This document shows, piece by piece, positions 1 to 6,381 of a stretch of DNA of 7,222 nt (positions are counted from its first letter, which is position 1; the number at the start of each line of letters is the position of its first letter). The stretch spans positions 1 to 7,222 of the forward strand of contig JAGLFE010000078.1 of NCBI GenBank assembly GCA_023144675.1, in the 5' to 3' direction. The DNA comes from Thiomargarita sp. (GTDB lineage Bacteria > Pseudomonadota > Gammaproteobacteria > Beggiatoales > Beggiatoaceae). The position numbers were made by a program, and so were the translations under genes. The notes under the pieces were generated by a model. That model worked only from the letters and a program-made list of their open reading frames with translations. It did no database searches and was not told the DNA's origin.

Positions 1-55
1 GCACTACCTATTTTAGGACTACCCTTTTCCATTTCTTATTTAGCTGATAAGATAA

Positions 56-820
56 TTACTTCCAATCTTTTAAATTATATTTCTGCAATATTTTCTCCAG
101 TTGCCCTGACTTTCTTAATTGTTCCATTTTATTGTCAAATTCATTAGCTAATTTTTGTGCAAAAGGTGTTTTTTTGGAAATGGCAATATATAAGGGCAAA
201 GGATCATTTGCGTTACCAGCTGCTTTAATTTTATCAGTTATGTCCATTTTCATAGCATAGTATTGCACAACATTATAGTCCTCATAATAAGCAGAAATTC
301 GTCCAGCTAGTAATTTTCGCAGGCTTCTTGTTATTACTGCATTTCCCGAGAGATAACTAAATTTACTTTTATTTGGAAAATCTTCTAATGCAGTGTATTC
401 TAGCCCATTTATTAAGCCTAATCTAATACCTTCCAGGGAATCTAATCCTTCAAATCGCCATTCATTATTACGTTTAACAAAGAAACTCATTAAGCTAGTT
501 CCAATTGTTTCCTGCGGAAATATAATATTTTCTTTTTCTTTATCGGTAAAATCAATTTTAGCAGTAACAAATATTATGTCAATTTTCCCAGTTTTTAACA
601 TAAGTATAAGTAATGATCTTACATAGGGCATTTTTCTAAAAAGAAGTTTATGCTCGCTGAAAATAATTTTAACTATTTCAGTAGCATAACCCTCTTCTTG
701 TGAGTTAGATAAATCACTGAAAGGAAGATAGGGGTCTATAATAATTTCAAGGGCAGCGGCTATTACGTTTACCTGCATAATAGATACTAAAAGTATGGTT
801 GTTATGAATAATTTTTTCAT
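56..820 (-). CDS. Periplasmic solute-binding protein, SBP_bac_3-like (ABC transporter type 3 family)
   Basis: The 254-residue product looks like a family 3 periplasmic solute-binding protein (the amino-acid-binding type). It has a signal peptide: MKK, a hydrophobic core at about residues 4-19, and a likely cleavage near VIAAA at 19-23. The mature part has the usual landmarks: DPYLPFSD (29-36, like the family's YPPF), GYATEIVK (44-51), MPYVRSL (64-70), TGKIDIIF (77-84), GIRLGLINGLEYT (131-143) and LAGRISAYYED (171-181, the 'GRIDA' region). The C-terminal helix ends GQLEKILQKYNL. The length is normal for one domain. The reading frame stays open to a TTG at 847, but ATG at 818-820 is preferred: it gives a proper signal peptide and has AAGAGA about 9-10 nt upstream. 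No permease or ATPase gene is adjacent, so it could be an orphan binding protein or a sensor-type protein. The ligand cannot be predicted. Confidence 0.8.
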   Translation of the reverse strand: MKKLFITTILLVSIMQVNVIAAALEIIIDPYLPFSDLSNSQEEGYATEIVKIIFSEHKLLFRKMPYVRSLLILMLKTGKIDIIFVTAKIDFTDKEKENIIFPQETIGTSLMSFFVKRNNEWRFEGLDSLEGIRLGLINGLEYTALEDFPNKSKFSYLSGNAVITRSLRKLLAGRISAYYEDYNVVQYYAMKMDITDKIKAAGNANDPLPLYIAISKKTPFAQKLANEFDNKMEQLRKSGQLEKILQKYNLKDWK

Positions 821-871
821 TTTTTTATTTTCTCTTAGGAAGTTCAAAAATTGTCTAAATTGTTTGTTAGT

Positions 872-1169
872 AATGCGAATGCAGAGTTAAAATTTTTAAT
901 TTTCAATAAATTCAACATCTTACATTTTTAACTCTTAATTGGCATTAAAAAGAAAAAAGGTCAGGAACATTTATCTCTGTTTGAACAATTATTTTCCAAT
1001 TTGATTAGTCGAATACGTCAACCTATCGAATCTCCTTTTAATTGGATTCAAAAAAAACTAATATTTAAATCGCTTCCAAGGTTAATTTTTATAAAGGTTT
1101 AATGGTTCATGTTTTTGGCAGATTTTCTGCGGCTATGTTTTTATTGGCTCTTGACTCTTAATTCGCATT
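872..1169. repeat. Related short repeats bracketing a transposase remnant
   Basis: Three related copies of an approximately 18-bp sequence occur here. 929-946 and 1152-1169 are direct copies (TAACTCTTAATTGGCATT and TGACTCTTAATTCGCATT). 872-889 is an inverted copy, matching each at 15 of 18 positions. The copies at 872-889 and 1152-1169 face each other like terminal inverted repeats around the transposase remnant. This would fit a 298-bp internally deleted derivative of an insertion sequence. No target duplication is visible outside them, so the interpretation is tentative. The rightmost copy contains the last codons and the stop of rnfG. Confidence 0.45.
932..1161 (+). pseudogene. C-terminal remnant of a DDE transposase, frameshifted
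   Basis: On the plus strand, from 941, one frame reads GIKKKKGQEHLSLFEQLFSN and then LISRIRQPIESPFNWIQKK. The reading continues in the next frame from the A-run at 1050-1057 as KTNI, a stop at 1066-1068, IASKVNFYKG, and then LMVHVFGRFSAAMFLLALDS with a stop at 1159-1161. The 'SRIRQPIES.FNWI..KT.I..ASKVR...GL.VHVFG' pattern is the familiar end of DDE-type insertion-sequence transposases. The exact IS family is uncertain; I favour an IS982- or IS4/IS5-like group. The fragment is therefore broken by one frameshift in the A-run, one in-frame stop (probably CAA to TAA) and loss of everything N-terminal. It fills most of the 848-1157 gap. Its stop codon overlaps the rnfG stop codon in a tail-to-tail arrangement. 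Confidence 0.75.
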
Positions 1170-1778
1170 CAAAAATATTTCATCACGATGCTGTTGAAAA
1201 AATTGTAAGGTATTATAAACGGCAGAAACCACTGCACGAGGAGTAATAGTTGCCCCAGTAAATTGGTCAAATACTCCTCCATCACGTTTAACTCTCCAAT
1301 CTTTTTCCTCTAAATTTTGTAAAGAATGACCATTAAATCCCAAAATCCAATCAGAACGTCGTTCATCTATACTATCACTTAACCCTGGTGTTTCTTGATG
1401 TGAAACTACTCGCACGCCCATTAAAACACCTTCATAACTAATACCAATTAATAAATTAATCGCACCATTATAACCATTGGGGGCAACTGAATTTAACACC
1501 GCTGCAACTGGTTGACCTTGTTTACGCGCCCGATATATTACAATCGGTTTATCAGACCCTAATAAAGTTTCATTCCGCATATAATGAATATCCTCAAATA
1601 GATCATTATCATATTGATCACGAGGAACTAAGCTACTTAGGGTTTGTAATAAGGCAGCCCGCTCATTAGCTTTAATCTGTTCGTATGTTATTTGAAAAGT
1701 AAAAGCAACTAACCCTCCACCTAAAATTGCAAAAAAAGCTAGTAAAATAGCCATTTGTATCATTTTTTTAACTAACAT
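1158..1778 (-). CDS. rnfG: RnfG, FMN-carrying subunit of the Rnf electron transport complex
   Basis: The 206-residue product matches RnfG/RsxG in length and layout. One N-terminal membrane anchor (about residues 7-30) is followed by a periplasmic FMN_bind domain. The conserved stretch GYNGAINLLIGIS (102-114), the SHQETPGLSD motif (126-135) and the flavinylation motif DQFTGAT (171-177) are all present. T177 is the expected attachment site for covalent FMN added by ApbE. RnfG passes electrons between the cytoplasmic and membrane parts of the complex, which links ferredoxin and NAD(H) redox reactions to ion pumping. The RsxG paralogue role, keeping SoxR reduced, is the alternative. The start ATG lies 14 nt after the rnfD stop and has TTGGAA about 6 nt upstream, so the two genes form an operon. 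In typical operons rnfE follows rnfG; here a transposase remnant does. The last residues (NAN) come from a repeat and may not be ancestral. Confidence 0.93.
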   Translation of the reverse strand: MLVKKMIQMAILLAFFAILGGGLVAFTFQITYEQIKANERAALLQTLSSLVPRDQYDNDLFEDIHYMRNETLLGSDKPIVIYRARKQGQPVAAVLNSVAPNGYNGAINLLIGISYEGVLMGVRVVSHQETPGLSDSIDERRSDWILGFNGHSLQNLEEKDWRVKRDGGVFDQFTGATITPRAVVSAVYNTLQFFQQHRDEIFLNAN

Positions 1779-1792
1779 AAATTTCCAAAATC

Positions 1793-2815
1793 TTAATGTC
1801 CAAATACGCGGGGTTTAGTATAATAATCAATTAATGGAACTGCCATATTCATCAATAGAACAGCAAAGGCAACACCGTCTGGATAACCGCCCCAAGTGCG
1901 AATAATATAAATTAACAAACCAATGCTAATACCATAAATTATACGACCTCGATTGGAAGTGGCTGCAGTAATGGGATCGGTTGCAATAAAAAATGCGCCT
2001 ATAATCGTACCACCGCTAATAATATGGAATAAAGGTGAGGGATAAATATCGGAATCGAATAAGAAAAACAAACTTGAAATTAAAAAAACTCCACTCAAAA
2101 CCGCAATTGGAATATGCCACGTGGTTACTTTTTGGTAAATAAGCCAACAACCGCCCAGCAAAAAAGATAATCCAATCCATTCCCAGCCAGCCGCCACAAA
2201 ATTACCAAATAGTGGATCGTTCATAATTTCCCCAACGGTTTTGAATTGCGTTAAAGCTGTTTTCATAGTATCCAATGGTGTGGCACTGGTAATAGCATCT
2301 AATGTAAATCCAATAGGTTGTCCAATAAAAATAATATTTATACTTTGCATTAAGTCTGGATAATGTCCGCTTAATGAGGCTAATGCTGGCCATTGAGTCA
2401 TTTCAACGGGGAAAGAAATAAGTAACATGGCATAGGCTGCAACGGTGGGATTAAAGGGATTATAACCCAGTCCGCCGTATAAATGTTTAGCAAAAATGAT
2501 GGCAAACCCAGTTGCTAATACTGTCATCCACCAAGGTAAAAATGGCGGTAGAGCGGAAGATAATAGCCATGCGGTTACTAAAGCACTACCATCGGTTAAA
2601 AAAGGTTTAATCGGGCGTTTGCGTAACCAAAGCATAGTCGCTTCACAAATTAATGCTGTTATACTAGCAATAACGATGTTGACAACGATACCCCAGCCAA
2701 AAAAGTAAACGTAGGTAATAATGCCAGGAATTAAGGCATAAAGTACTTGCCGCATTACTTTTGATACGCTATTATCATGGTGCAAAAAAGGACCGGCAGA
2801 TGTGTTAAATTGCAT
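1793..2815 (-). CDS. rnfD: RnfD, membrane FMN subunit of the Rnf electron transport complex
   Basis: This 340-residue, highly hydrophobic protein belongs to the NqrB/RnfD family. The N-terminus (MQFNTSAGPFLHHDNSVSKV) matches the usual RnfD start, where SPH..... precedes the first helix. This supports the ATG at 2813-2815, although no good Shine-Dalgarno sequence is visible. Conserved landmarks are FLTDGSALVTAWLL (72-85), KHLYGGLGYNPFNPTVAAYA (110-129), the flavinylation motif DAITSAT (173-179) with T179 as the predicted FMN-threonine, and ATDPITAATSNRGR (278-291). It has multiple transmembrane helices and sits in the inner membrane as a core part of the ion-translocating machinery. It is cotranscribed with rnfG. 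The usual upstream partner rnfC is absent: the next gene upstream is a 50-codon AbrB-like ORF only 64 nt away, belonging to an unrelated cassette. There is no sign of damage in the coding sequence. Confidence 0.95.
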   Translation of the reverse strand: MQFNTSAGPFLHHDNSVSKVMRQVLYALIPGIITYVYFFGWGIVVNIVIASITALICEATMLWLRKRPIKPFLTDGSALVTAWLLSSALPPFLPWWMTVLATGFAIIFAKHLYGGLGYNPFNPTVAAYAMLLISFPVEMTQWPALASLSGHYPDLMQSINIIFIGQPIGFTLDAITSATPLDTMKTALTQFKTVGEIMNDPLFGNFVAAGWEWIGLSFLLGGCWLIYQKVTTWHIPIAVLSGVFLISSLFFLFDSDIYPSPLFHIISGGTIIGAFFIATDPITAATSNRGRIIYGISIGLLIYIIRTWGGYPDGVAFAVLLMNMAVPLIDYYTKPRVFGH

Positions 2816-2879
2816 AATTGCTAGTTAAAAATAATTTCGAGGTTTATATTTATAAAATAACTGTGTTATTGCGTAATAT

Positions 2880-3032
2880 TTATACGTGTTCAACACTTTG
2901 CTTCGTTGTTTGTGGTTTTTCATCTATTAACATAATAATACGTGCATGATGACCATACAAAGTTTTATATTTTATAGGTAAATGAATATTACCATTTTGA
3001 GCAATATCAGTTTTCCATTCTACAGCTTGCAT
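2880..3032 (-). CDS. Small AbrB/MazE-like protein (50 residues)
   Basis: Reading from ATG at 3030-3032 gives MQAVEWKTDIAQNGNIHLPI, then KYKTLYGHHARIIMLIDE, and a hydrophilic tail ending VEHV. The pattern 'I..NG.I.LP..Y..L.G..ARIIML.DE' resembles the swapped-hairpin AbrB/SpoVT/MazE fold of small DNA-binding antitoxins. This is a pattern match, not an established homology. A strong ribosome site, AAAGGA at 3041-3046, lies 8 nt from the ATG, which supports real translation. The ORF begins 28 nt after the DUF2442 gene and on the same strand, so it is probably the third gene of that cassette. Antitoxins of this kind usually precede a PIN or MazF toxin. Here rnfD follows instead, so it is either an orphan antitoxin or works with the two DUF proteins. 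Confidence 0.65.
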   Translation of the reverse strand: MQAVEWKTDIAQNGNIHLPIKYKTLYGHHARIIMLIDEKPQTTKQSVEHV

Positions 3033-3040
3033 AAAAATTA

Positions 3041-3046
3041 TCCTTT
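3041..3046 (-). promoter_or_regulatory. Ribosome binding site of the AbrB-like gene
   Basis: On the minus strand AAAGGA is followed by 8 nt (TAATTTTT) and ATG. It is one of the best Shine-Dalgarno matches in the window and is the main reason for calling the 50-codon ORF a gene. Confidence 0.6.
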
Positions 3047-3060
3047 AGTCAAATTATTTT

Positions 3061-3309
3061 TCAGCATATTACTTGCCCATGATACCACAGTTCATATTCG
3101 CTAATATCTATACTATCATTCCAAATCACAGCATAACCACCTTTTTCTACTTTAACTGATTTGAAAAGAACAGGATTTTTCAATGGCTCAAACATTTCTT
3201 TATTAAAAAGTAGAGAAACATCATATTTTCTTTTTACTTGATTATCGAACTTAACTATTAAAACATGGTTATCTATGGCGTATGCTGAAATGATTTTTGA
3301 ATGTTTCAT
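3061..3309 (-). CDS. DUF2442 domain protein
   Basis: The 82-residue protein has the DUF2442 layout. An N-terminal beta-rich part (AYAIDNHVLIVKFDNQVKRK, 9-28) leads into YDVSLLF (29-35), a region around LFKSVKVEKGGYAVIWN (48-64) and the closing DISEYELWYHG (68-78). It is cytoplasmic, with no signal peptide. The biochemical function of the family is not established. In many genomes a DUF2442 gene sits next to a DUF4160 gene, as here: only 6 nt separate the two, implying translational coupling. The ribosome site is weak and lies inside the end of the upstream gene. By analogy with other small paired genes it may be one half of a toxin-antitoxin-like unit; that is inference from gene arrangement only. 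Confidence 0.8.
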   Translation of the reverse strand: MKHSKIISAYAIDNHVLIVKFDNQVKRKYDVSLLFNKEMFEPLKNPVLFKSVKVEKGGYAVIWNDSIDISEYELWYHGQVIC

Positions 3310-3315
3310 CTTTTT

Positions 3316-3564
3316 TCAACTCAACGGGGGTAGTTTATGAAATTCCTGTGTATTCCACATTTTTTCTAATTTGTGTTTGTTTAATGTTGCCCATTCGATT
3401 ACAAGCTTTTTTGCTCTTTTTGGCAAATCACCTTCAATCATTTCTAAAGTTTCTATATTAAACAAACCTACGTATTCACCATAAATAGCATGAAAATGTG
3501 GAGGAGGGTGATCACCAAAAAATAATTTAATTATAATCCCATAGAATCGTGTAATTTCAGGCAT
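3316..3564 (-). CDS. DUF4160 domain protein
   Basis: The 82-residue protein carries the DUF4160 signature close to its start: MPEITRFYGIIIKLFFGDHP followed by PPHFHAIYGEY. The histidine cluster H19, H23 and H25 in 'DHPPPHFH' is the most conserved feature and could bind a metal or take part in catalysis; this is not proven. The C-terminal half is helical and basic (PKRAKKLVIEWATLNKHKLE). The start ATG has AAGGAAA 7 nt upstream. On the minus strand it is the first gene of the DUF4160, DUF2442, AbrB-like series. Its leader lies between the gene and an inverted-repeat element at 3630-3783. An ATGACA at 3612-3617 could serve as a -35 box, but no convincing -10 follows. Function unknown. Confidence 0.82.
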   Translation of the reverse strand: MPEITRFYGIIIKLFFGDHPPPHFHAIYGEYVGLFNIETLEMIEGDLPKRAKKLVIEWATLNKHKLEKMWNTQEFHKLPPLS

Positions 3565-3571
3565 AAATAAA

Positions 3572-3578
3572 TTTCCTT
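3572..3578 (-). promoter_or_regulatory. Ribosome binding site of the DUF4160 gene
   Basis: AAGGAAA on the minus strand, 7 nt before the ATG at 3562-3564, fixes the start of the DUF4160 gene. Confidence 0.6.
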
Positions 3579-3618
3579 ATTGTTACATTAATTTTCTAAC
3601 TTCTTTTAAAATGTCATT

Positions 3619-3794
3619 ACTTTTTTACTGGGGGGTGATAAATATGTTATGATTTTATCTATTTTTGCACCCTGTTTTTATTCCGCTCTATATTTATTTT
3701 ACTTATTAATTAAGTACTTAAAGTACGAAGAATAAAATCAGGATGAAAAATTATTGACCATTTTTTGATAAATTTATCACCCCACTTTTTTACT
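3619..3794. repeat. 11-bp target-site duplication (3619-3629 and 3784-3794)
   Basis: The sequence ACTTTTTTACT occurs perfectly at 3619-3629 and again at 3784-3794. It directly abuts both ends of the inverted-repeat element between them. The match stops exactly at 11 bases on each side, as expected for a target duplication made on insertion. The T-run makes chance similarity somewhat more likely than for a complex sequence. Confidence 0.65.
3630..3783. mobile_element. MITE-like inverted-repeat element, 154 bp
   Basis: The element has no coding capacity and folds on itself at several levels. The termini are GGGGTGATAAAT (3632-3643) and its exact reverse complement ATTTATCACCCC (3772-3783). The left end has two extra G. 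Further in, 3661-3683 (with CCTGTTTTTATTC) pairs imperfectly with 3730-3751 (GAATAAAATCAGG). In the centre GTACTTAAAGTAC (3714-3726) is a palindrome. With the flanking 11-bp direct repeats this is the structure of a non-autonomous miniature transposable element. The remaining 148 bp up to the end of ccmF show no gene or clear terminator. Confidence 0.65.
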
Positions 3795-3942
3795 AATTTT
3801 CCTTCTATTTAAGCCATCAAAAAGATTTTGTTGCCATTTGGGTTTGTGTATAATCAAATTTTTACTTTTGAATCAACGCAATAAATTTTTCAATTTTAAC
3901 CATTCCAAGATAACAATTTAGTATTTCAAAATCAGTTTTAAT

Positions 3943-5892
3943 TTATGTAGCACGCCCCAAACGCCGATACCGCTTATCAAAAACAGAAAATAATCCACCC
4001 AACGCCATCAGCAAGCCACCAATCCAAATCCAGCGAATAAACGGTTTATAATAAATGCGGACACTCCAAGCACCATTACTTAACGGTTCTCCCAAAGCAA
4101 CATATAAGTCGCGGGTAAATCCCCAATCTATTGCCGCTTCCGTCATCGGCATGGTTTGTACTTGGTAAGTTCGTTTTTCGGGATATAAAACTATTACTTC
4201 CACATTATCCTTCGATATTTTAACAGTTGCTCTTTCTGCTTCATAGTTAGGACCTTTGTTATTTTCAGTACCTTCAAACAGAAATTGATAGCCAGCTAAA
4301 TTTAGCAATTTATTAGGTTCCATGCGAACATCTTTTTCAATACTAAAAGTATTAGATATAACAACCCCAACCACAAACACGGCTACCCCAATATGCGCAA
4401 TCGTCATACCGTAAAAACTCATAGATAAATTCCGCAATTGCCTTTGATTATTTTTGGTTATCCACAATTTATTCCACAAATTTTGCAAACCTGTTAATGT
4501 AATCCAAATTGCAACGGCAATGCCTGGAAAAACAATTAATCCCGCTTTACCGATGAACATATAAGGTATGGCTAAACCTAATATAATACTGATAGCGAAA
4601 GTGTAACGTAATTGGACGAATAATGATTTAACATTATCATTTTTCCAGCGCATAATTGGACCAATGCCCAATAAAAACATTAAAGGCGCAATAATCCAAA
4701 AAAATACCACTGAAAAATAAGGAGGTCCTACTGAAATTTTACCCTTGCCTAAAGCATCTATGAACAGCGGATATAAAGTACCTAATAATACGCTGGCGCA
4801 GGCGGTTACTAGTAAAATATTGTTGACTAGCAAAAAAGTTTCTTTTGAAAACATGCCGAAATAGCCACCTTTACTAACTGTTGGAGCGCGCCAAGCATAA
4901 AGTAGGAAGGAAATACCAATTACTATGCCTAAAAACATGAGAATAAAAACTCCGCGTTCAGGATCGGTGGCGAAGGCGTGAACTGAAGTCAATACACCAG
5001 AACGAACTAGGAAAGTTCCCAATAAACTCAGAGAAAAGACAATAATTGCTAGTAACACCGTCCAGTTTTTAAATGCACCACGTTTTTCGCTTACGGCTAA
5101 TGAGTGAATTAGAGCAGTTCCCACTAACCAAGGCATGAAGGAAGCATTTTCTACTGGGTCCCAAAACCACCAACCGCCCCAGCCAAGTTCGTAATAAGCC
5201 CACCAACTACCTAAAACAATACCTACAGTTAGAAAAACCCAAGCAATTAAAGTCCAAGGTCTTGACCATCTTGCCCAAGCATTATCTAATTTTCCACCCA
5301 ATAAAACGGCGATTGAAAAGGCGAAGGCAACTGAAAATCCGACATAGCCCATATAAAGCATTGGTGGATGGACAATTAATCCCGGGTCTTGTAATAAGGG
5401 GTTTAAATCTCGTCCATTGGCTGGTATTTGTGAAAGTAATTCAAAGCGGTCAAATGGATTGGAAGTCAATATCATAAAACATAAAAAGCCAATACTTAGA
5501 AAACCCATGACAGCAATCATGCGGGTGGCTGTTATTTGCGGTACATTTCGACTAAAAATAGCTACTGCAACTGTCCAAAGGCTTAACATAATTGTCCATA
5601 ACAGTATTGAACCTTCATGTCCGCCCCAGACACTAACAATGCGGTAAATTAAAGGTAATTCGCTATTAGAATGTCCTGCTACGTAAAGTAAGGAAAAATC
5701 ATTATTAATAAAAGCGTAAGTTAAACAACCATAAGCGATGGTAATAAAAAATAGTTGTCCTACTGCTGCTGGTTTAGCTACTGCCATCCAATTAGGAATG
5801 CCACGTGTCGCTCCAATTAAAGGAAAAATGGTTTGAACTAAAGCCAAACTCAGTGCTAAAATAAGTGCAAATTGTCCAATTTCAGGAATCAT
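3943..5892 (-). CDS. ccmF: CcmF, cytochrome c haem lyase subunit
   Basis: The 649-residue polytopic inner-membrane protein is full length for CcmF of System I cytochrome c maturation, which receives haem from CcmE and attaches it to the CXXCH motif of apocytochrome c. The tryptophan-rich WWD haem-handling motif is intact (WGGWWFWDPVENASFMPWL, 238-256). Four histidines fall at the positions of the known haem ligands of E. coli CcmF: H175 in VHPPMLY, H263 in LIHSLAV, H305 in VHAFATD and H500 in IAHIGVA. Other family blocks are SVWGGHEGSILLW (87-99) and LVRSGVLTSVHAFA (295-308). A periplasmic domain (about 512-612) precedes a final helix and the basic tail DKRYRR. The ATG at 5890-5892 starts the typical MIPEIGQFAL; only a weak AAAGA lies upstream. 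No ccmE, ccmG or ccmH is adjacent on either side, which is unusual. Confidence 0.96.
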   Translation of the reverse strand: MIPEIGQFALILALSLALVQTIFPLIGATRGIPNWMAVAKPAAVGQLFFITIAYGCLTYAFINNDFSLLYVAGHSNSELPLIYRIVSVWGGHEGSILLWTIMLSLWTVAVAIFSRNVPQITATRMIAVMGFLSIGFLCFMILTSNPFDRFELLSQIPANGRDLNPLLQDPGLIVHPPMLYMGYVGFSVAFAFSIAVLLGGKLDNAWARWSRPWTLIAWVFLTVGIVLGSWWAYYELGWGGWWFWDPVENASFMPWLVGTALIHSLAVSEKRGAFKNWTVLLAIIVFSLSLLGTFLVRSGVLTSVHAFATDPERGVFILMFLGIVIGISFLLYAWRAPTVSKGGYFGMFSKETFLLVNNILLVTACASVLLGTLYPLFIDALGKGKISVGPPYFSVVFFWIIAPLMFLLGIGPIMRWKNDNVKSLFVQLRYTFAISIILGLAIPYMFIGKAGLIVFPGIAVAIWITLTGLQNLWNKLWITKNNQRQLRNLSMSFYGMTIAHIGVAVFVVGVVISNTFSIEKDVRMEPNKLLNLAGYQFLFEGTENNKGPNYEAERATVKISKDNVEVIVLYPEKRTYQVQTMPMTEAAIDWGFTRDLYVALGEPLSNGAWSVRIYYKPFIRWIWIGGLLMALGGLFSVFDKRYRRLGRAT

Positions 5893-5906
5893 ATTTTATC
5901 TTTTGT

Positions 5907-5927
5907 GTTAAGTGTTAAAAGTTAAGT
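5907..5927. repeat. Heptamer tandem repeat next to the ccmF start
   Basis: GTTAAGT, GTTAAAA and GTTAAGT follow each other without a gap, 14 nt upstream of the ccmF start codon (minus strand: ACTTAAC, TTTTAAC, ACTTAAC). It lies in the ccmF leader and could affect promoter or leader function, or be a short repetitive tract of the heptamer kind known from some filamentous sulfur bacteria and cyanobacteria. Three units are few. Confidence 0.45.
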
Positions 5928-5950
5928 AAATATAAAAATTAAAAAGTAGT

Positions 5951-5973
5951 TTGGTTTAGCAAAGCGTAACCCG
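5951..5973. repeat. Hairpin repeat remnant
   Basis: GGTTTAGC, a 3-base AAA loop and GCGTAACC form an imperfect hairpin. It resembles the widely dispersed GGGTTACGC...GCTAACCC intergenic repeats seen in several bacterial groups. Only one arm carries the full flank, so it looks decayed. Confidence 0.4.
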
Positions 5974-6129
5974 ATATTATTTTTCGTAGCCATTTTAAAA
6001 TACTTTAGCTTGAAAATTAAACGGATTGACAATACTTGCGCCGCCTTCCTTATTCCCTCTCGTTACCAAACTAATAAGTTTATCACTACTCTAGTAAAAC
6101 TGAGGAACAAAACCATAACTTTTATATCA
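5974..6129. other. Gene-free stretch
   Basis: I see no supported gene here. A plus-strand frame stays open from about 5948 to 6153, but it has no good start codon and an unconvincing composition. Around 6061-6085 (GTTACCAAACT then AGTTT) there may be a decayed hairpin repeat. The rest is AT-rich spacer upstream of ccmF. No clear ccmF promoter could be assigned. Confidence 0.4.
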
Positions 6130-6297
6130 TTAGAGAGGGGTGAGAGAATAATGTAGCCATTTGTCAACTTGTAAGTCAATATATCTTCTATCAATTTCTT
6201 CCATGTCATGATAATTGACATAACCTTCTCGTTTTAAATCATAAAAATAATTTCCTTGCTTGATGTAGAAATTTGTAATTTGAATTATATTTTCCAT
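6130..6297 (-). CDS. Possible small protein of 55 residues, unknown function
   Basis: From ATG at 6295-6297 the frame reads MENIIQITNFYIKQGNYFYD, LKREGYVNYHDMEEIDRRYI, DLQVDKWLHYSLTPL. It is charged, predicted helical and soluble, with aromatic residues spread along it; I do not recognise the family. An in-frame TAG two codons upstream (AAT lies between) means no longer N-terminus is possible. There is no clear Shine-Dalgarno site, which weakens the call. A good extended -10 promoter lies about 85 nt upstream. The last four codons and the stop fall in a GAGAGGGGTGAGA motif that recurs at the edges of other repeats in the window. The natural C-terminus may therefore have been replaced by repeat sequence. 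It could be the stump of a longer gene. Confidence 0.4.
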   Translation of the reverse strand: MENIIQITNFYIKQGNYFYDLKREGYVNYHDMEEIDRRYIDLQVDKWLHYSLTPL

Positions 6298-6381
6298 ATT
6301 CTATTGGGTGAAGTATAAACAAAAACGTTTCAATTATTCATCTGTCATTTTTGTCTTCTCAGTAAGTTGCTTATATAGTTA

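Noticed and set aside
1..32. Minus-strand ATG (MEKGSPKIGS) running off the left edge
   Set aside because: Only about ten codons are visible and there is no convincing ribosome site, so a following gene cannot be supported.
1..147. Open plus-strand frame with a hydrophobic translation at the left edge
   Set aside because: It runs mostly antisense to the end of the solute-binding protein gene, has no start in the window and shows no recognisable motif; AT-rich antisense frames often look hydrophobic.
393..626. Plus-strand ORF inside the solute-binding protein gene
   Set aside because: Antisense shadow of a well-supported gene.
2202..2393. Minus-strand ORF in another frame within rnfD
   Set aside because: Out-of-frame shadow; rnfD is continuous and conserved here.
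2496..2708. Plus-strand ORF antisense to rnfD
   Set aside because: Shadow of rnfD with no ribosome site or motif.
2856..2870. AATAAC-TGT-GTTATT hairpin between the AbrB-like gene and rnfD
   Set aside because: Stem is short and AT-only apart from one pair, and no T-run follows on the minus strand, so it is not a credible terminator.
3849..3854. Plus-strand TATAAT
   Set aside because: No properly spaced -35 box and no plus-strand gene downstream; expected by chance in AT-rich DNA.
5262..5647. Two overlapping plus-strand ORFs antisense to ccmF
   Set aside because: Shadows of the conserved ccmF coding sequence.
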